Source of the DNA: Meandrina meandrites
Taxonomy: Eukaryota > Cnidaria > Anthozoa > Scleractinia > Meandrinidae
Length of the DNA: 64,000 nt
Direction of reading: 5' to 3'
Assembly (NCBI GenBank): GCA_963693305.1
Contig: OY855904.1
Span: forward strand, 48,046,561-48,110,560
Below the pieces are notes generated by a model. It had not been told where the DNA came from. It saw nothing but the letters and a program-made list of their open reading frames with translations, and did no database searches. This document shows positions 11,330 through 22,375 of this stretch, piece after piece. A program made the position numbers and the translations under genes. How positions within the stretch are numbered: position 1 is the first letter of the stretch; each line of letters opens with the position of its first letter.

Positions 11330-11932
11330 ATAGTCGTTTCCATTTTAAAGCGTTTTATTAGTTGCAACTAAATAATTATAATTTATATTTCATAACAGCT
11401 AAATACTATAACGTTTATTTAAATGCTATTTAAATGTATCAATGTATCTATAAATCTAAAAAATACTATATAAGTACAACCAACCATAAATATTGCTGAA
11501 CTGAACACACCTCATAGTGAATTAGAATCTGTATGGGGAGGCTCCGACTAAAACAAGTACCATTTTCAAGCTTGAGGTATATGAAATGGTGGCAATTTCA
11601 CGAGTTAGCTCTTTGGAAGAATGACCCTCTCCGGCGCCTCTGCAAATTCCAGTTAAGGTTCATATCCTCCTTTAAAATCCTTATTCTCGAAGACCCATAC
11701 CCCCCTTATAATTTCCAATGACCCCCCCCCCCCCCCCAAGGGGTGGGGGGTATAGGAATATTTTCTCGAGCCACACAATGAAAACATGCTCTAAGAATAT
11801 TAATAAAACGCTGAAATTATTTCTTAGTCTAGAGTGTCACTCTTCAGTTAACAGTTCATTTGATGGTTTAACCTCATTTGACACGCGTATCATCTCCTTG
11901 TATGTTTCATCCCTGTTCACTGGCATGTAAAC
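11330..11932 (-). pseudogene. Truncated 3' end of a gene-4-type Kelch gene
   Basis: On the minus strand, 11932-11837 reads as the last ~31 codons of the Kelch exon at 24019-24942, ending with its own TGA: VYMPVNRDETY, then a VKPSNELL tail. Homology continues through the 3' UTR to about 11330 (matching about 23470-24018). Upstream of 11932 the similarity stops abruptly at CATGTAAAC, so the rest of the Kelch domain has been deleted. A 16-C run at 11722-11737 lies in the same place as poly-C runs in the 23.8-kb copy. Confidence 0.8.
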
Positions 11933-12370
11933 CAAAAACATGTTTCGCTTTGAAAGTGTTCACATCCGACGGTATGTTGCGCGAATCACGATCGAAACAT
12001 GTTTACTCTGAGCATGATTGAAACAACCGCACATGGAAGTTTCAATCATGATAAGATGACACATGTTAAAAATGGCGGACATGCGGAGAGGAGGCGAATG
12101 CCCAAAAGATCCAAAGTTGGGCCTACTATGAGATAAAATGCTTAGTTGAAATATGGGCCGATGTAGCGATAAAACGACAATTATTGGTGAAGGGGTTAAA
12201 AGGATAATATTTGGGAGATCATTGCCACGAAATCATTAAAATTAACCACAGCGGCCAAAAGCGCAGTGCAAAACCAATTTACAAACAATTTTTTATTGTA
12301 CCGAAGATAGCGCAAAATAAAAGCTATCTACCCACTAAAGGGTTTCAAGTTGTGAGCGGCGTGGGCTTGT
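11933..12370. other. Spacer between blocks B and C
   Basis: No gene or clear repeat was recognised apart from short inverted words around CATGATTGAAAC. This is the region where the block-B Kelch tail breaks off. Confidence 0.5.
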
Positions 12371-12690
12371 GCCGCAAGTGATGTGGTCAGTCCGTCCTGA
12401 ATCGGTACAGACTAACCACATCACGTGCGGCACAATCGAAGCCTTTAAATCATAGTTGTTCAAAGCATGCTATTTGTGATATTTTGAAAAAAATATCTTA
12501 TTCCTGTTCGTGCATGGTATGTTCAAAGTAACTCATCTGCTTTGATTCTACTGACGCAGAAAACCCACGGCGGCATTTGATTGAGACTGAATTAAAAAAA
12601 AAGGAAGGCCTCTGTAACCAGGGTAGACCATGCAACTGAGATCAGCATGGAGTAAAAACCTTGCCAAGTGGCGCATACTGCCGGAGCTTA
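12370..12690. repeat. Dispersed repeat with hairpin, copy of about 46420-46690
   Basis: A hairpin is formed by GTGCCGCAAGTGATGTGGT and its near reverse complement (12373-12433). The following 200 bp match 46480-46690 (AATCATAGTTGTTCAAAG, GGCATTTGATTGAG, a CATGCAACTGAGATC-like word). The same core with ATCACGTGC appears at about 5110. Dispersed family of unknown class. Confidence 0.6.
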
Positions 12691-13141
12691 TGCCGGTCTC
12701 CGTAGCATTAAGGTCGCGGTGGAGACCTTCCATGAACAAATTCATTAGGAAAAATGCTTCTTGTCCTACATCTTTTAAAATGCTTATATCTCGGCTTTTT
12801 TGGTGCGATTGAGCTGAAATTCTCCAGAAACATAAAGTAATGATGGAGTTTTACGAACGTTGTCTTTGATTTGGTAGACTGCGCCTAATGGCGACGCTAG
12901 AGCGACTAGCGACTATGAGTATTTCTACTCCCCCCTGGATGGGATGCTGGTCCATCATATAGGGTTACCCCCCAGCATTATTTTGTCGGCAGACATTTAT
13001 ACATCCGGGTGGAGAGAGGCACTAATGTAAGAGTTAAGTGTCTTACTTAAGAACACAACACAATGATCCCGCTTAGAGCTCGAACCCGGACCGTTCGATC
13101 CGGAGTCCAGCACACTAACCATTAGGCCACCGCGCCTTCCA
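12665..13141 (-). mobile_element. tRNA-derived SINE with an internal insertion
   Basis: On the minus strand the head is tRNA-like: an A-box-like TGGCCTAATGGTTAGTG (13128-13112) and a B-box-like CCGGGTTCGAGCTC (13090-13077). The body follows (AAGTAAGACACTTA, GTGCCTCTCTCCACCCGG, GGGTAACCC, GAGTAGAAATACTC) and matches the plus-strand copy at 39693-39977. About 180 bp (roughly 12710-12885) appear to be inserted near the 3' part. A pol III promoter is inferred from the boxes. Confidence 0.75.
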
Positions 13142-13289
13142 TGGATGATCGACATAGTTCCTCGATTTTCCTGTACGTCTTCACTTGAATTGTCTTTAAT
13201 TAAAGTGCAAAGAGCTTTAAGCAGGACATATCAAGATATGGCACCGCTTACTTATCTTCTTCAAGTTCTGGGAAGGGGAACGTTTAACA

Positions 13290-14830
13290 TCAGAATTGAA
13301 GACCGAGAGAATCCTGGTGAAACTATCCTGTGTAAAAACTATAAAGGAGTCATGCTCCTGTCAACAGACAGCTAGGAGAGTGCTGAATCGTATTATCTTA
13401 GATCGTATGATAGCCTCCCACGCAGTCGTTTTTAGGGGAGATCGGATTGCACTCGCTCCCCACAAACGCCTGCTCAACCGATACACAATTTCAGAATTTG
13501 CAAATGGGAAACGAAGAGCAATGTTTTCGTTAATAGCAGTAAATCGCTTGTGCATGTTTGTCAAGCTTTGCCTTCAATGTTCGTCAACAGTCTCACCGAT
13601 TCTTTGGATCGCGTTGTGCGTTTTCTCCTCTTGTAAATTTGATGAGGGAACAAGTCAAGTCTTTGTCAAGTATTCGTTTATCTGTAGTAAGTCTGAGCGA
13701 TTTGAAGAAAGTAGAGGCGGAAAACGTACTGCACATTCGGTTGTGTTTGACAAGCGACAGCCGGAAATATGCCTGCGTTCGCAGGCTATAGTGAACAGTG
13801 AAACGGAAAAATTTTTTTCGGACGCGAACGTTTCGAATGTTTATCGAAAAGGATGTGAGCTTTAAGGTAAGCTACTTCTTTGGAGAGGCCATGAATTGTA
13901 TTTAAGCGCGAAAGGACAAATAAATTCGGTTTCTCCGTTTCACAAAAGCGAAGTCGTTTGCGCGGATAAGCTACCGCTTCCAACGTCTTCCTAATTTGTT
14001 TTTCGCTGCCCAAAAATCAAAAGACCGTCCTAGGTACTATAAATGATGGTAGCTCAGAAAAGCACGAAAAGCTACCCTTTGAATCAAAACTCGGCTTTTA
14101 TATTTTAGACTTTTCAGACCGAATGCAAAATCATTATAATTCACCGCACGCAGTTGATTTGTTATTGTGGTCGTCGCTATTTCCAAGTTCTATGCTTTCG
14201 TCAACTTAATCGGTTCTTTGCCGTTTTATCTCTCGATTTATTGACTTGTAAATACCATATATCTCCTCTTTGATGCTTCCGAAACTCTCCTTTTCTTTTT
14301 CAAGTCGCTGAAGTGTCTTCTAGCTTTTTGAGTTGCATCCAGTGATATTTGTTGATGTCAATGATTGCCATTCGATCAGGCGAATTAGATGAATTAACTG
14401 CACTTTTCGCAAAAATTTCACCCTTTCAGCAGATGACCGATTCAAAGCGTTGAATAAAAAGCATTTGAATTCCATTCAATAATTTTTTTATCGGTTTAAG
14501 CTGTCGTGAACTGATGTGAAATATTTACTTGCGGATCGAAGTCGCGGGAAATTTGATAAAATCATTTTGATTGGTCATCACAGACAATGTGTCAGTGCTA
14601 ATTGGTTTGGTTGTCTGGCAAATCAAACAATGGGAAAGGAATGTTGCTCTCGGTTGAGCAGGCGTTTGTGGGGAGCGAGTGCAATCCGATCTCCCCTAAA
14701 AACGACTGCGTGGGAGGCTAATCGTATGATGAATGCCTTGGACGAGATGTTGCGTGACAATCAAACAGGATTAAGATCATCAAGATTAGCCTCAGATCAA
14801 TAAGACACCCTTCGTATAATTGTAGAGAAA
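13290..14830 (+). pseudogene. LINE reverse-transcriptase fragment split by an insertion
   Basis: 13311-13410 reads NYKGVMLLST and then frameshifts. The continuation (YDECLG.., RSSRLASDQ-like) resumes at 14721 after the foldback element. Outside the insertion it is colinear with the dead RT fragment at 5700-5890. Confidence 0.65.
13411..14720. mobile_element. Foldback DNA element with 71-bp perfect inverted ends
   Basis: Positions 13411-13481 and 14650-14720 are perfect inverted copies, starting TAGCCTCCCACGCAGTCG. The element is flanked by a 9-bp direct repeat, ATCGTATGA (13402-13410 and 14721-14729). Block B has the single-copy empty site (5804-5812). A 9-bp duplication is typical of Mutator-like elements, and the length of the ends fits. 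The 1.17-kb interior has open frames up to 189 codons (13296-13865 spans the left end) but no recognisable transposase, so it is called non-autonomous. An internal stretch at 13748-13795 (GACAGCCGGAAATA, GTTCGCAGGCT) is shared with the foldback at 33671-33775. Confidence 0.85.
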
Positions 14831-15570
14831 AACAACTGACACAATAAGTCATTGTGTGGTCAAAAGAGCAATCAATTTATTTTTCTACCTCGTGAAAAAA
14901 TAATGTCAATACAGTCTTCCACGTAGAACGTATTTTTCTACGTTTTTTGGAGTACCTTAATACTATAATTCTAACGTTTACGAAAGTTAGTGTTCTATAT
15001 TACATGTACTTACATTTCATTGAATTCGTTTAGTAAAACACATAATTACAACTCTGTTTTATTCCACGCACTATCAGTATAGCTAATGTACATATCCTCC
15101 AGTCCTAATACAATATATCTCTAAATCATGACTATAGAGCGGTTTTCACTTGAGTGTCAAAGGGTATTCGCGTTTGCTTTGATTTGCATCCTTACGCTTA
15201 GTGATTGGTGTAAATATTCGCGCCACTTTTCAACCAATCAGAAGTAAAGTCAAAACCACTCGTGATTCGCTCGCACGCATTTTCCCGCGCTTCACGCCGG
15301 ATTCATGTATTTGCTTTGAGTTTTCAATGATTTGTCTGCTTCCTCTGTGATTGGCTTTAGTAATTACTTTGGTTTTAGTTTTACGACACTCAATCGAAAC
15401 TCGCTCCGTACAACGCTGCAGACTAAACATTAATTGTTTTGCCACTTGCAGTTTCGTTTCACTGAATAAAAATAACACGCATTGCTTAAACTCAAAAACA
15501 GTTCTCTTTGACTGTCAGTACTATATCCTATCTTTATAGCATTATTGACCTTATTTAATACTGGGTCGGG
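14825..15570. other. Non-coding tract shared with 5955-7010
   Basis: Long colinear match to block B (for example TACTTACATTT, ACATATCCTC, TCATGAC.ATAGAGCGG, CTTCACTTG..TGTCAAAG, CGCGCTTCACRCYGGATT). No open reading frame is conserved between copies, so it is taken as duplicated non-coding DNA. Confidence 0.7.
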
Positions 15571-16077
15571 AAGCAGCTCGCACAAGGTCTCACATAAATG
15601 GCTTGCTATCCTTCGAGTGAGCAATATATAGTACAAACAACAGGACCAATGTCACTAGAGCTAGCCCCCAAAACAGTAACAACTGTTACCAGCACTAGAG
15701 GACCAGTAGAATGAGAAGGTTAGCTAAAGACAGCTGTTTCACTACTAAACCTATAACATACAACTCTGAATCCACGACTGCACAACACAGCAGACTAAAA
15801 GTTATAAGCCCTTGAAACGTTCACCTTGGTGAAGTTAAAAACAGCCCACTTGAGGTTTTCGAAGTAGGAGCTACAAAGCGGCTATGATCAAGAAACTCTC
15901 TTTAGGTATAGGTACTAAAAGTAAGGATGGCGTTACATTTTCTACTAATTTTTCTGGTTATACTCTAACTGAAAAATACTGCAGTAAACTTACTTTGAAT
16001 TCACACTTTACTGAACAGTAAATGGTGTGATAAGCTTAACACCGTACCACATGATAAGCTATCATGAGCAAAGCACT

Positions 16078-19000
16078 TTAAACGTTATTTTGTTTTTCGC
16101 CTTGCTCTGTTTTCAAGCTTTCTCTCTTTACAGGCAGATAACACAACACTGCTTTGCTACTAATCTTTGTCAAATTTTCCCATTCTTTTAAAGAAACCTG
16201 ATACACCTCCCCTGGTGGGATTCTAATTCCACTGTCAATTGGAAATTTGTTAATGATGAAATACACCCTCCCTTCTATTTCCACTGCACCAAGGTTGTTT
16301 GGAGGAATATGTTTTTGTTTCACAACAGACCAAGTGTTCTTTTTCTCATTGAAAACTTCTACAAGCGCAGGGTTACCACATAAGTTAACACTGTCGTAAC
16401 AAGAAGTTTTACCACCCGCCACGTAAAGCCTGCTATTAACTACAAAAAGACTGGATCCAAAGTGAGGCTTGCAGGTGGAAGCTTTTTGTTCCCATTCATT
16501 CTTTGCTGGATCAAAACAATGCACTAAAGCTGGTTTAGCTACCCAATCATCATCATCACTTTCATCTCTTTGATACCCATGAATTACATTTATTTTAGAT
16601 TTCCAAACCACTGCCGATACAGTAGTTAACTTATCGTTATAACTATTTCTGTTAAGTATTCTTAAATTAGCTCCACTACTTTGCCAGCTGTTACAAGTCA
16701 AACTGTATCTCTGAGGCGGACTGGATTCACTGATTGCATAAATATAATCATCAACAGAACACAGGCAGTCGATCCCATGGGAAACGTTTTGAAAAGGTGG
16801 AAGGGTCTCCCAGGTGTTATTGACTATGTGGTAACAATAAACACAGTGACCGGATTCCTCGTCTCGCGCAGCTAAATACAAGTAGTTACCAACAATTTCT
16901 ACACTAAAGCATGAATAAATTACTTTATCTATCCGAACAACAGATGGCATCGGCTTCCACATTTTGGCTTCAGCATCAAAGTAGTGAACCATAGTCTTGG
17001 GAGGGTAAGAATCAAATTCCGAAGTGCGATGTTTCCTACCAGCACTTGGCTTTAAATTTAAAGATCCTGTAGGGTGAATGGCCACAAGAACCTGAAAAAA
17101 AGACAAAACAGGTAAGGAAAGTACGCTACCCAGTTGTAAGTTTGTGATTGACAATACTTGGTTGTAAGAATTTAAACCTTAGTTTCCTCTTTGAGACAGT
17201 GGCTTGTTGAAAGTGTAAGAAGCTTTCAAATATACATTTGAACCTCCCCTGTATGGGCGATCACATGAAATGTTGTAACCGTCATGGAATTACACACTTG
17301 TGAAAGTAACTAGTAAAAAGTATGCTTATTACAAACCACGCGTCACGGTTTTAAGTTGGACTTTCTAGAAGCCCTTCCCAATATTGCAGTGCGACGCGTT
17401 TTACCGTATCCACCAAACAAACTTTTTTACAAGTTAGCCAATCGGAGAGGACGAATTTTGTTTGACGGGTCCGCTTCTTGCAGAAGATAAATTTACATTT
17501 CTCTTTTTCCCTCGACCCCAGATTTTACGGGTTTTCATTTTCTGTATGTATTTGATGTAACGAAAGATCATAGTTTAGCATCTGTTAAAAAAAAAAATTG
17601 CTACGCTGATTTCCAACTCGTTAACAAAAACTTCGCATTCGCAAATATTCACAGACCCGTTAGCATTCGGAAAGTAAATTTGCTTTCGGCGTTAAAATTC
17701 GTTCGCATTCCATGCTTTGTATAATTAAGATACGAATTTTACCCAGGATTTCTGTCGACTGAGCGACTTCGAGTGAATTTACTAAAGCCAATTAGGGCGG
17801 AATGATTTTACCGACAACAACTGGATTTTAGGATTGTTTTGACGATCCCGCTCCAACTATCGCGATAAATTAAAAGCGAAGACTTGGGCGGCTTACTGAA
17901 TGGAATATAAATTCGGTCGTTCCGTTTTTGTCGTTTTTCCGATGAAAATTCATTGCGTTTTAAAAGTTTCCTCCCGGAATTCTTTGGAAATGAAAGCCAC
18001 CGACAGATCTATCAACATGCTCAAAACCTTTCAAGGAAGGGTGACCATCAACCAAAATCACTTTTCGTGATTGGCTATGACATTCGAAAAACTTTATTGG
18101 AAACAACCCGGTTAACTCACCAAGTGCGGCCGCGGCCATTGTTCTGTACTTGGCATTTCATTGGCTGAAGGAAAAAATATTCGAATCTATTGTCCCCGTT
18201 CTGCTTTGTGATTGGTTAACTTTGTCTGGGCGACACTGAAACAGAAAGACTGTTTTTGCTTCGTTTCCACAGAAACGAAACGGTATTGTTTTGGATTCGA
18301 TGTGAACTATTCACACAGTGGAGTGTCCTATCTGATCAAAAGAACGCTCGTAACCACAATGTTTTTAGTTTGTACTAAAGGCAAACAATCTCGTAAAAAC
18401 ATGTTCCTCAAATATCGGAAAGATAATCTTCAGCAACACCAAAAAATATTGAGCAGTTAGAGATTCATTTCAAATAGAAATATCTGACGACTGCGAAGCT
18501 TTTAAGCTCGATTATATCGATGCATTGGCAAAAAAAACATAAAATGAGTTTTTTCCGTGTTTAATTTTTAAGTAACCATTCTAGCTGTGTTCTGAGAAAG
18601 AAGAAAATATCCACCAATGAAATGCTTGCACGCGCAAACATAGACACGATGTCTTTGCCTGTGTCGTGTTTGTCATGGAACGTTACCCACCATGGCGTAT
18701 CCACCACACAGTGCACCTACCACAGAATGACCCACCCACCACATAGTGATGACTGGTTGATTGTTTGTTGCATGGTTGTTGTTCAGAGGCGCAATTTTTT
18801 TTTAAAATAAAATAGCTAAAGCTCAAAAATAGCCCAAGCAAGTTCAAGTTTTGTTTTCTGTCGATTTGCACACAGGATTACCACCGTATGTTTGTGAGGT
18901 CACAGCACGCCCCATATAAATATTCAAATTTTCTCGTTAATCGCTTTTGTAAATATTTAAGCTTCCTAAAATCGCTCTTACTGCTGTCCATTTGAAATAA

Positions 19001-20905
19001 AATAAATTAGAAACTGAATATTAACATAATCGCCGGTATAAATTAATTTCTCAGTTCACGTCGTCTTCTGCTTTGCTATAGAGATTTGCGAAGTATTTCA
19101 TTGGGGTGCCCAAGAGGAGGTTTTGTATTGAAACACGTTGTGCTTTCCAGGGCGGGCATAGGCAGTAATTTTGCGCAATTTCAGCAAAAATTGCATAAAT
19201 TGTCCCAGCTACTGGTACATATCATCGTAAATCGGTAAATTTACGACCTAATTTGATATTCCAGCAAGAAAAGAACTATTCCCGAACTGATCGGGCTCAA
19301 ATTAGGTCAGCTTATAGTTAAAAAAAAACTTGGGCTGTTCTTTCGAGGACCAGGAGCTCTTACTAAAGCGAGAAGGGGAATGATATTTTTTCGGCTACAT
19401 TCCAGAGGCGGTACCCGATTCTTGGATGTGGAAGTTGCACGCCTTGTGTAATTATATTAGTGTTCTATACACGAGTCAAAACTTAAACTTATAGAACTGC
19501 TCTTGCACGCTTCAAATCGTCACAAAAACTCATAACAACAAACTTAAGCATTGCGAACACTCACAGCCTGTGATTTGCATATCATGTGAGACATAAGTAG
19601 TATGCATGCTGGTATGAAAACCAATCATAAATCTCTATTGTTAAAGTGGCATTTTGAAATTTCGGTTCATTTGACCTTTAAACACTCGCGTATCCAAGCG
19701 TGGCAAGTGTTCTTCCTTGCAATTAGTTTAAGGTAAAGTAAACCAAAAAACCCGATCAAAATGCGGTTTAAATGAACAGCCACGAAACATCACATGCACT
19801 ATAAATGATGTTAAATGTAAACTTAAGTGGCTGTTTATTATATTTATTATAGTTTCATACAAATCTTCAAAAATAATTTTGCCGCTGGCTGGGCGCTCTG
19901 TGTATAAACGAGCATAATAGCATCTGTTGAGCATACATAGTAGTCCGTTTCTAAGGAAGATGCCAAGGAGCATATCAATCAGTTTTAGCTGTGTTCTTGT
20001 AGTGCAATTCAACTGTAAAAACTGACAATAAAAGGTTTTTCAACTCAAAGCACATTTAATGTACTCAAAGTATTCATTCTTACCGGGCTCATTGATCGTG
20101 GTTTAGTTTTCTCCACCGCAAACTTCGAGTCGTGAGAAGGCATGTGGCTATGCATCATTGATTCTTGCAGATGCATATTAATCTCAGGCACTCGCTGCAT
20201 CTCCTCTGTTCTCAGTTCTTCAATCACGATTTTGATGTCCACCAGCCCTAGACGAACAGCTCCGATAACTTTGGCCGCAACTGCCATCCTCTCTTCCTTC
20301 TTGTGTTTAATCCACTGCATCACTGATTTGAAGACGAACGTCTCCGAAGGAACACTGAGGTCATCTCGACTGAGGAGGCTGAGCAATTGGTCTGCGCTAA
20401 TATGAGTCAGGAATTCTTTACTTTCACAAACATCCATGTACATCGATGCCATCTTGTGCTCCGCTGCCTCTTTCAGATTTCTCAGACCGTGTCTATCGGC
20501 AACTGTGCACAGCAGACAGTAGTTGTGCAGGGCAAGTCGACGCTCTATAAATTCCCTCTTCAAGAAATCACAACACTCTTCAACAACACTTTGGACTTGA
20601 AATTGGACAGCGATGGTAAGAACTTCAGACACGTTTTCCGCATTGACAGGGAGATCTCCAGTGTAGATGGCGTCCATAACAATCTTAAAAGCATTTGGTG
20701 AAATGCTTTCTTCTAATTTGATCACTTCCTGGTTCGACTCCATTCCATCTGTAAACATGGCGTGGAAATAATCGCTATTCGCAGCGAGTACAATGCGATG
20801 AGCTGGAAATACGCCTTCGCCCACTTTTAAGCGAACATCGATAAATTCGCCTTCGTCTCGAAACTGAGCACATTTGGACAAAAGAATTTTGGAATAGGCA
20901 ACCAT
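16078..20905 (-). CDS. BTB-BACK-Kelch protein (KLHL-like), gene 3
   Basis: Two exons: 20905-20084 (274 codons) and 17091-16078 (337 codons plus TAA), giving 611 aa. The 2992-bp intron is phase 0, with donor CCG|GTAAGA and acceptor TTTTTTTCAG|GTT, a strong polypyrimidine tract. The BTB and BACK domains are in exon 1. The Kelch propeller is in exon 2 (about residues 275-608) and contains [13 protein letters not shown], almost the same as in gene 1 although exon 1 is closer to gene 2, which suggests gene conversion or mosaic ancestry. A CUL3-adaptor role is inferred. The intron has expanded about threefold relative to gene 2. No stops or frameshifts. Confidence 0.9.
17092..20083 (-). other. Intron of Kelch gene 3
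   Basis: Only its ends resemble the gene 2 intron (for example GGCTTGTTGAAAGTG..AAGCTTTCAAATAT near 17210). The interior is AT-rich with several open frames below 85 codons and no recognisable family. CCACC-rich short repeats lie near 18690-18750. Confidence 0.6.
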
Positions 20906-21095
20906 TTTGCACTGCTGGAGGCAACTGAAAGCTTCAGTTTCACAGTTTCACAGGGCGGTAACAAACGTCGATTTTTTTTATCATCGCGTGATCGCGTGAC
21001 CAACGATGAGCGCCGCCGTCACGCGAACTAACCACTGAATCTCACGAAAACTGTCTACTTTCTCAAGAAAGTTTCGTCTCAATGAAAGTCGTTAG
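20906..21095 (-). promoter_or_regulatory. Conserved upstream region of Kelch gene 3
   Basis: It retains the uninterrupted arrangement of the upstream region that the 10624-10966 element splits at gene 2. The CG-rich words ATCGCGTGATCGCGTGACC and CCGTCACGCGAAC are conserved. Probable promoter/5' UTR. Confidence 0.5.
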
Positions 21096-21210
21096 GTTTT
21101 TTTTTTATTTATTTTTCACCAGTCAGGTCAAAAAGGACTGGAAATGTCTAAAATATCTGACGCTTTTTTTTTATTTATTTTTCACCAGTCAGGTCAAAAA
21201 GGACTGGAAA
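21091..21210. repeat. Local tandem duplication of about 75 bp
   Basis: Two consecutive copies of a unit running from a T-rich tract (TTTATTTATTTTTCACCAG) through AAGGACTGGAAA. The second is cut by the Penelope-like element, and AGACTGGAAATGTC resumes on its far side near 22360. Confidence 0.7.
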
Positions 21211-21286
21211 TTCATGATTGAAAATAAAATAAAACGTTACTCTGGTTTAAAAAATGTAAAAATGTTCGTAAAATTTTTTGTAAAAG

Positions 21287-21326
21287 TCCCAACGTTTCGG
21301 CTGAAACTTCAGCCTTCATCAGGGGA
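21287..21326 (-). ncRNA. Hammerhead-ribozyme-like motif, left repeat
   Basis: On the minus strand: CTGATGA core, a stem II of 7 bp (GGCTGAA with TTCAGCC, 2-nt turn), then GAAAC and a GUU cleavage-type triplet. A short stem I is formed by UCCC before CTGATGA and GGGA after the GUU. The very short palindromic helix III (AACGTT) matches the minimal type I hammerheads described in Penelope-like elements, which are thought to act as dimers. Activity is not demonstrated. Confidence 0.7.
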
Positions 21327-21369
21327 AAGTGAAAAGGAATTCGTTAAAAAGCACGTTCTTATACTATGC

Positions 21370-22149
21370 AACGTCACTGTCTGTCGCCAAGACGATGGCC
21401 AACTCTCCACTAAAGTCTATCGCAAACCGACGCACACAGAAAGATATCTCTCATTTGATTCTCACCATCCGGTTGCTCACAAAAGGGCTGTGATCAAGAC
21501 TGATCGTGCAAAAACGATTCCGTCTTCCGTTGACCAACAATCAAAGGAAATGAAACATGTGATCGCGGCACTAAGCGCGAATGGCTACCCGAAACGCTTT
21601 GTTATTGATGCAAGTAAACCAAAACGGCCTTCTCCACAAACGCCTGCAACTGCACCGGATGACAAAAAAGGCTTCTGCATTTTACCGTATGTCAAGGGTA
21701 CTACGGAACCGATCAAGCGAATTTTAAGCAATTACAATATTAAAGTTGCTTTAAAGCCACACCATACCATCGGCAATTTATTTCCCAAACCAAAAGACCC
21801 AGTCCCGAAAGATCAAACTCGCGGCGCAATTTATTCCATTCCCTGCGGAATTTGTGACAAAAGCTACATCGGGGAAACGAAACGGAAATTTTCCACCCGG
21901 CTGAAAGAACATCAAAAAGCGGTTGAAAAGAAACACTCGCACAAGTCAGCTTTAGCGGAACATTGTTTCCATTCTGGCCACACCATCTCCTGGGAATCGG
22001 CAAAGATCCTACGTACAAGCACTAATTGGCGCAACAGACGCATTTTAGAAGCATGGGAAATCAACACTTGCAGGAATCCGCTGAACCGTGACGATGGCAT
22101 GCATTTGCCGCACGAGTTTTTTAATTTAGCCTTAAGGGACAGAACATAA
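21370..22149 (+). pseudogene. Penelope-like polyprotein remnant: RT end plus GIY-YIG nuclease
   Basis: An open frame of about 259 codons within the element. It begins just after the left inverted repeat at the RT thumb region (STKVYRKPTHTERYL, FDSHHP, HKRAV), then a linker, then a GIY-YIG domain at about 21820-22110: AIYSIPCGICDKSYIGET (I-Y and Y-I-G), STRLKEH with the conserved Arg, and EAWEINTC with the conserved Glu. The frame is open through to TAA, but the RT catalytic palm and everything upstream are missing, so it cannot be autonomous. The open frame formally extends upstream to 21082 through the repeat and non-element DNA; that part is not element protein. Confidence 0.85.
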
Positions 22150-22213
22150 TTAGCTCCGAGTTGCTGATTTGCATAGTATAAGAACGTGCTTTTTAACGAA
22201 TTCCTTTTCACTT

Positions 22214-22253
22214 TCCCCTGATGAAGGCTGAAGTTTTAGTCGAAACGTTGGGA
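22214..22253 (+). ncRNA. Hammerhead-ribozyme-like motif, right repeat
   Basis: Plus strand: UCCC stem I strand, CTGATGA (22218-22224), stem II GGCTGAA/TTTTAGTC kept by G-U pairs, GAAAC (22242-22246), GUU, then GGGA closing stem I. It is the inverted counterpart of 21287-21326. The two stem II strands differ by changes that keep pairing (C to U giving G-U). Confidence 0.7.
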
Positions 22254-22375
22254 CTTTTACAAAAAAATTTACGAACATTTTTACATTTTTTAAACCAGAG
22301 TAACATTTTATTTTATTTTCAGTCATGAATCAACCACCTGGTTACAGGACCATTTTTAAGACTGGAAATGTCTAA

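Larger units (their letters stand above)
5310..11932. repeat. Tandem segmental duplication, block B
   Basis: This block corresponds in order to block C (13145-24115): a shared 5' edge (GATCGRCATAGTTCCT), an RT fragment, the 6.0-7.0 kb non-coding tract, a two-exon BTB-Kelch gene, its CG-rich promoter and the tail of the gene-4 Kelch copy. Differences are mainly insertions in one copy or the other plus loss of the body of the gene-4 homologue in block B. Confidence 0.8.
21210..22330 (+). mobile_element. 5'-truncated Penelope-like element with inverted terminal repeats
   Basis: Inverted repeats of about 160 bp (21210-21371 and 22169-22330) flank a partial coding region. The repeats contain hammerhead-ribozyme-like cores in opposite orientation. 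The coding remnant has the end of the RT (VYRKPTHTERYL) followed by a GIY-YIG nuclease, the diagnostic architecture of Penelope-like elements. These are known to carry terminal repeats in direct or inverted orientation and hammerhead motifs. The interruption of the AGGACTGGAAA target supports insertion into duplicated sequence. Confidence 0.85.

Noticed and set aside
13077..13141. Possible functional tRNA gene
   Set aside because: A and B boxes are present, but the sequence continues into a SINE body and does not form a complete cloverleaf with paired acceptor ends.
13296..13865. 189-codon plus-strand ORF
   Set aside because: It runs from the LINE fragment through the left end of the 13411-14720 foldback element into its interior, so it is a chance open frame across a transposon junction.
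21082..21369. N-terminal part of the long plus-strand ORF before the Penelope remnant
   Set aside because: It translates a duplicated T-rich promoter segment and the left inverted repeat, not element protein.
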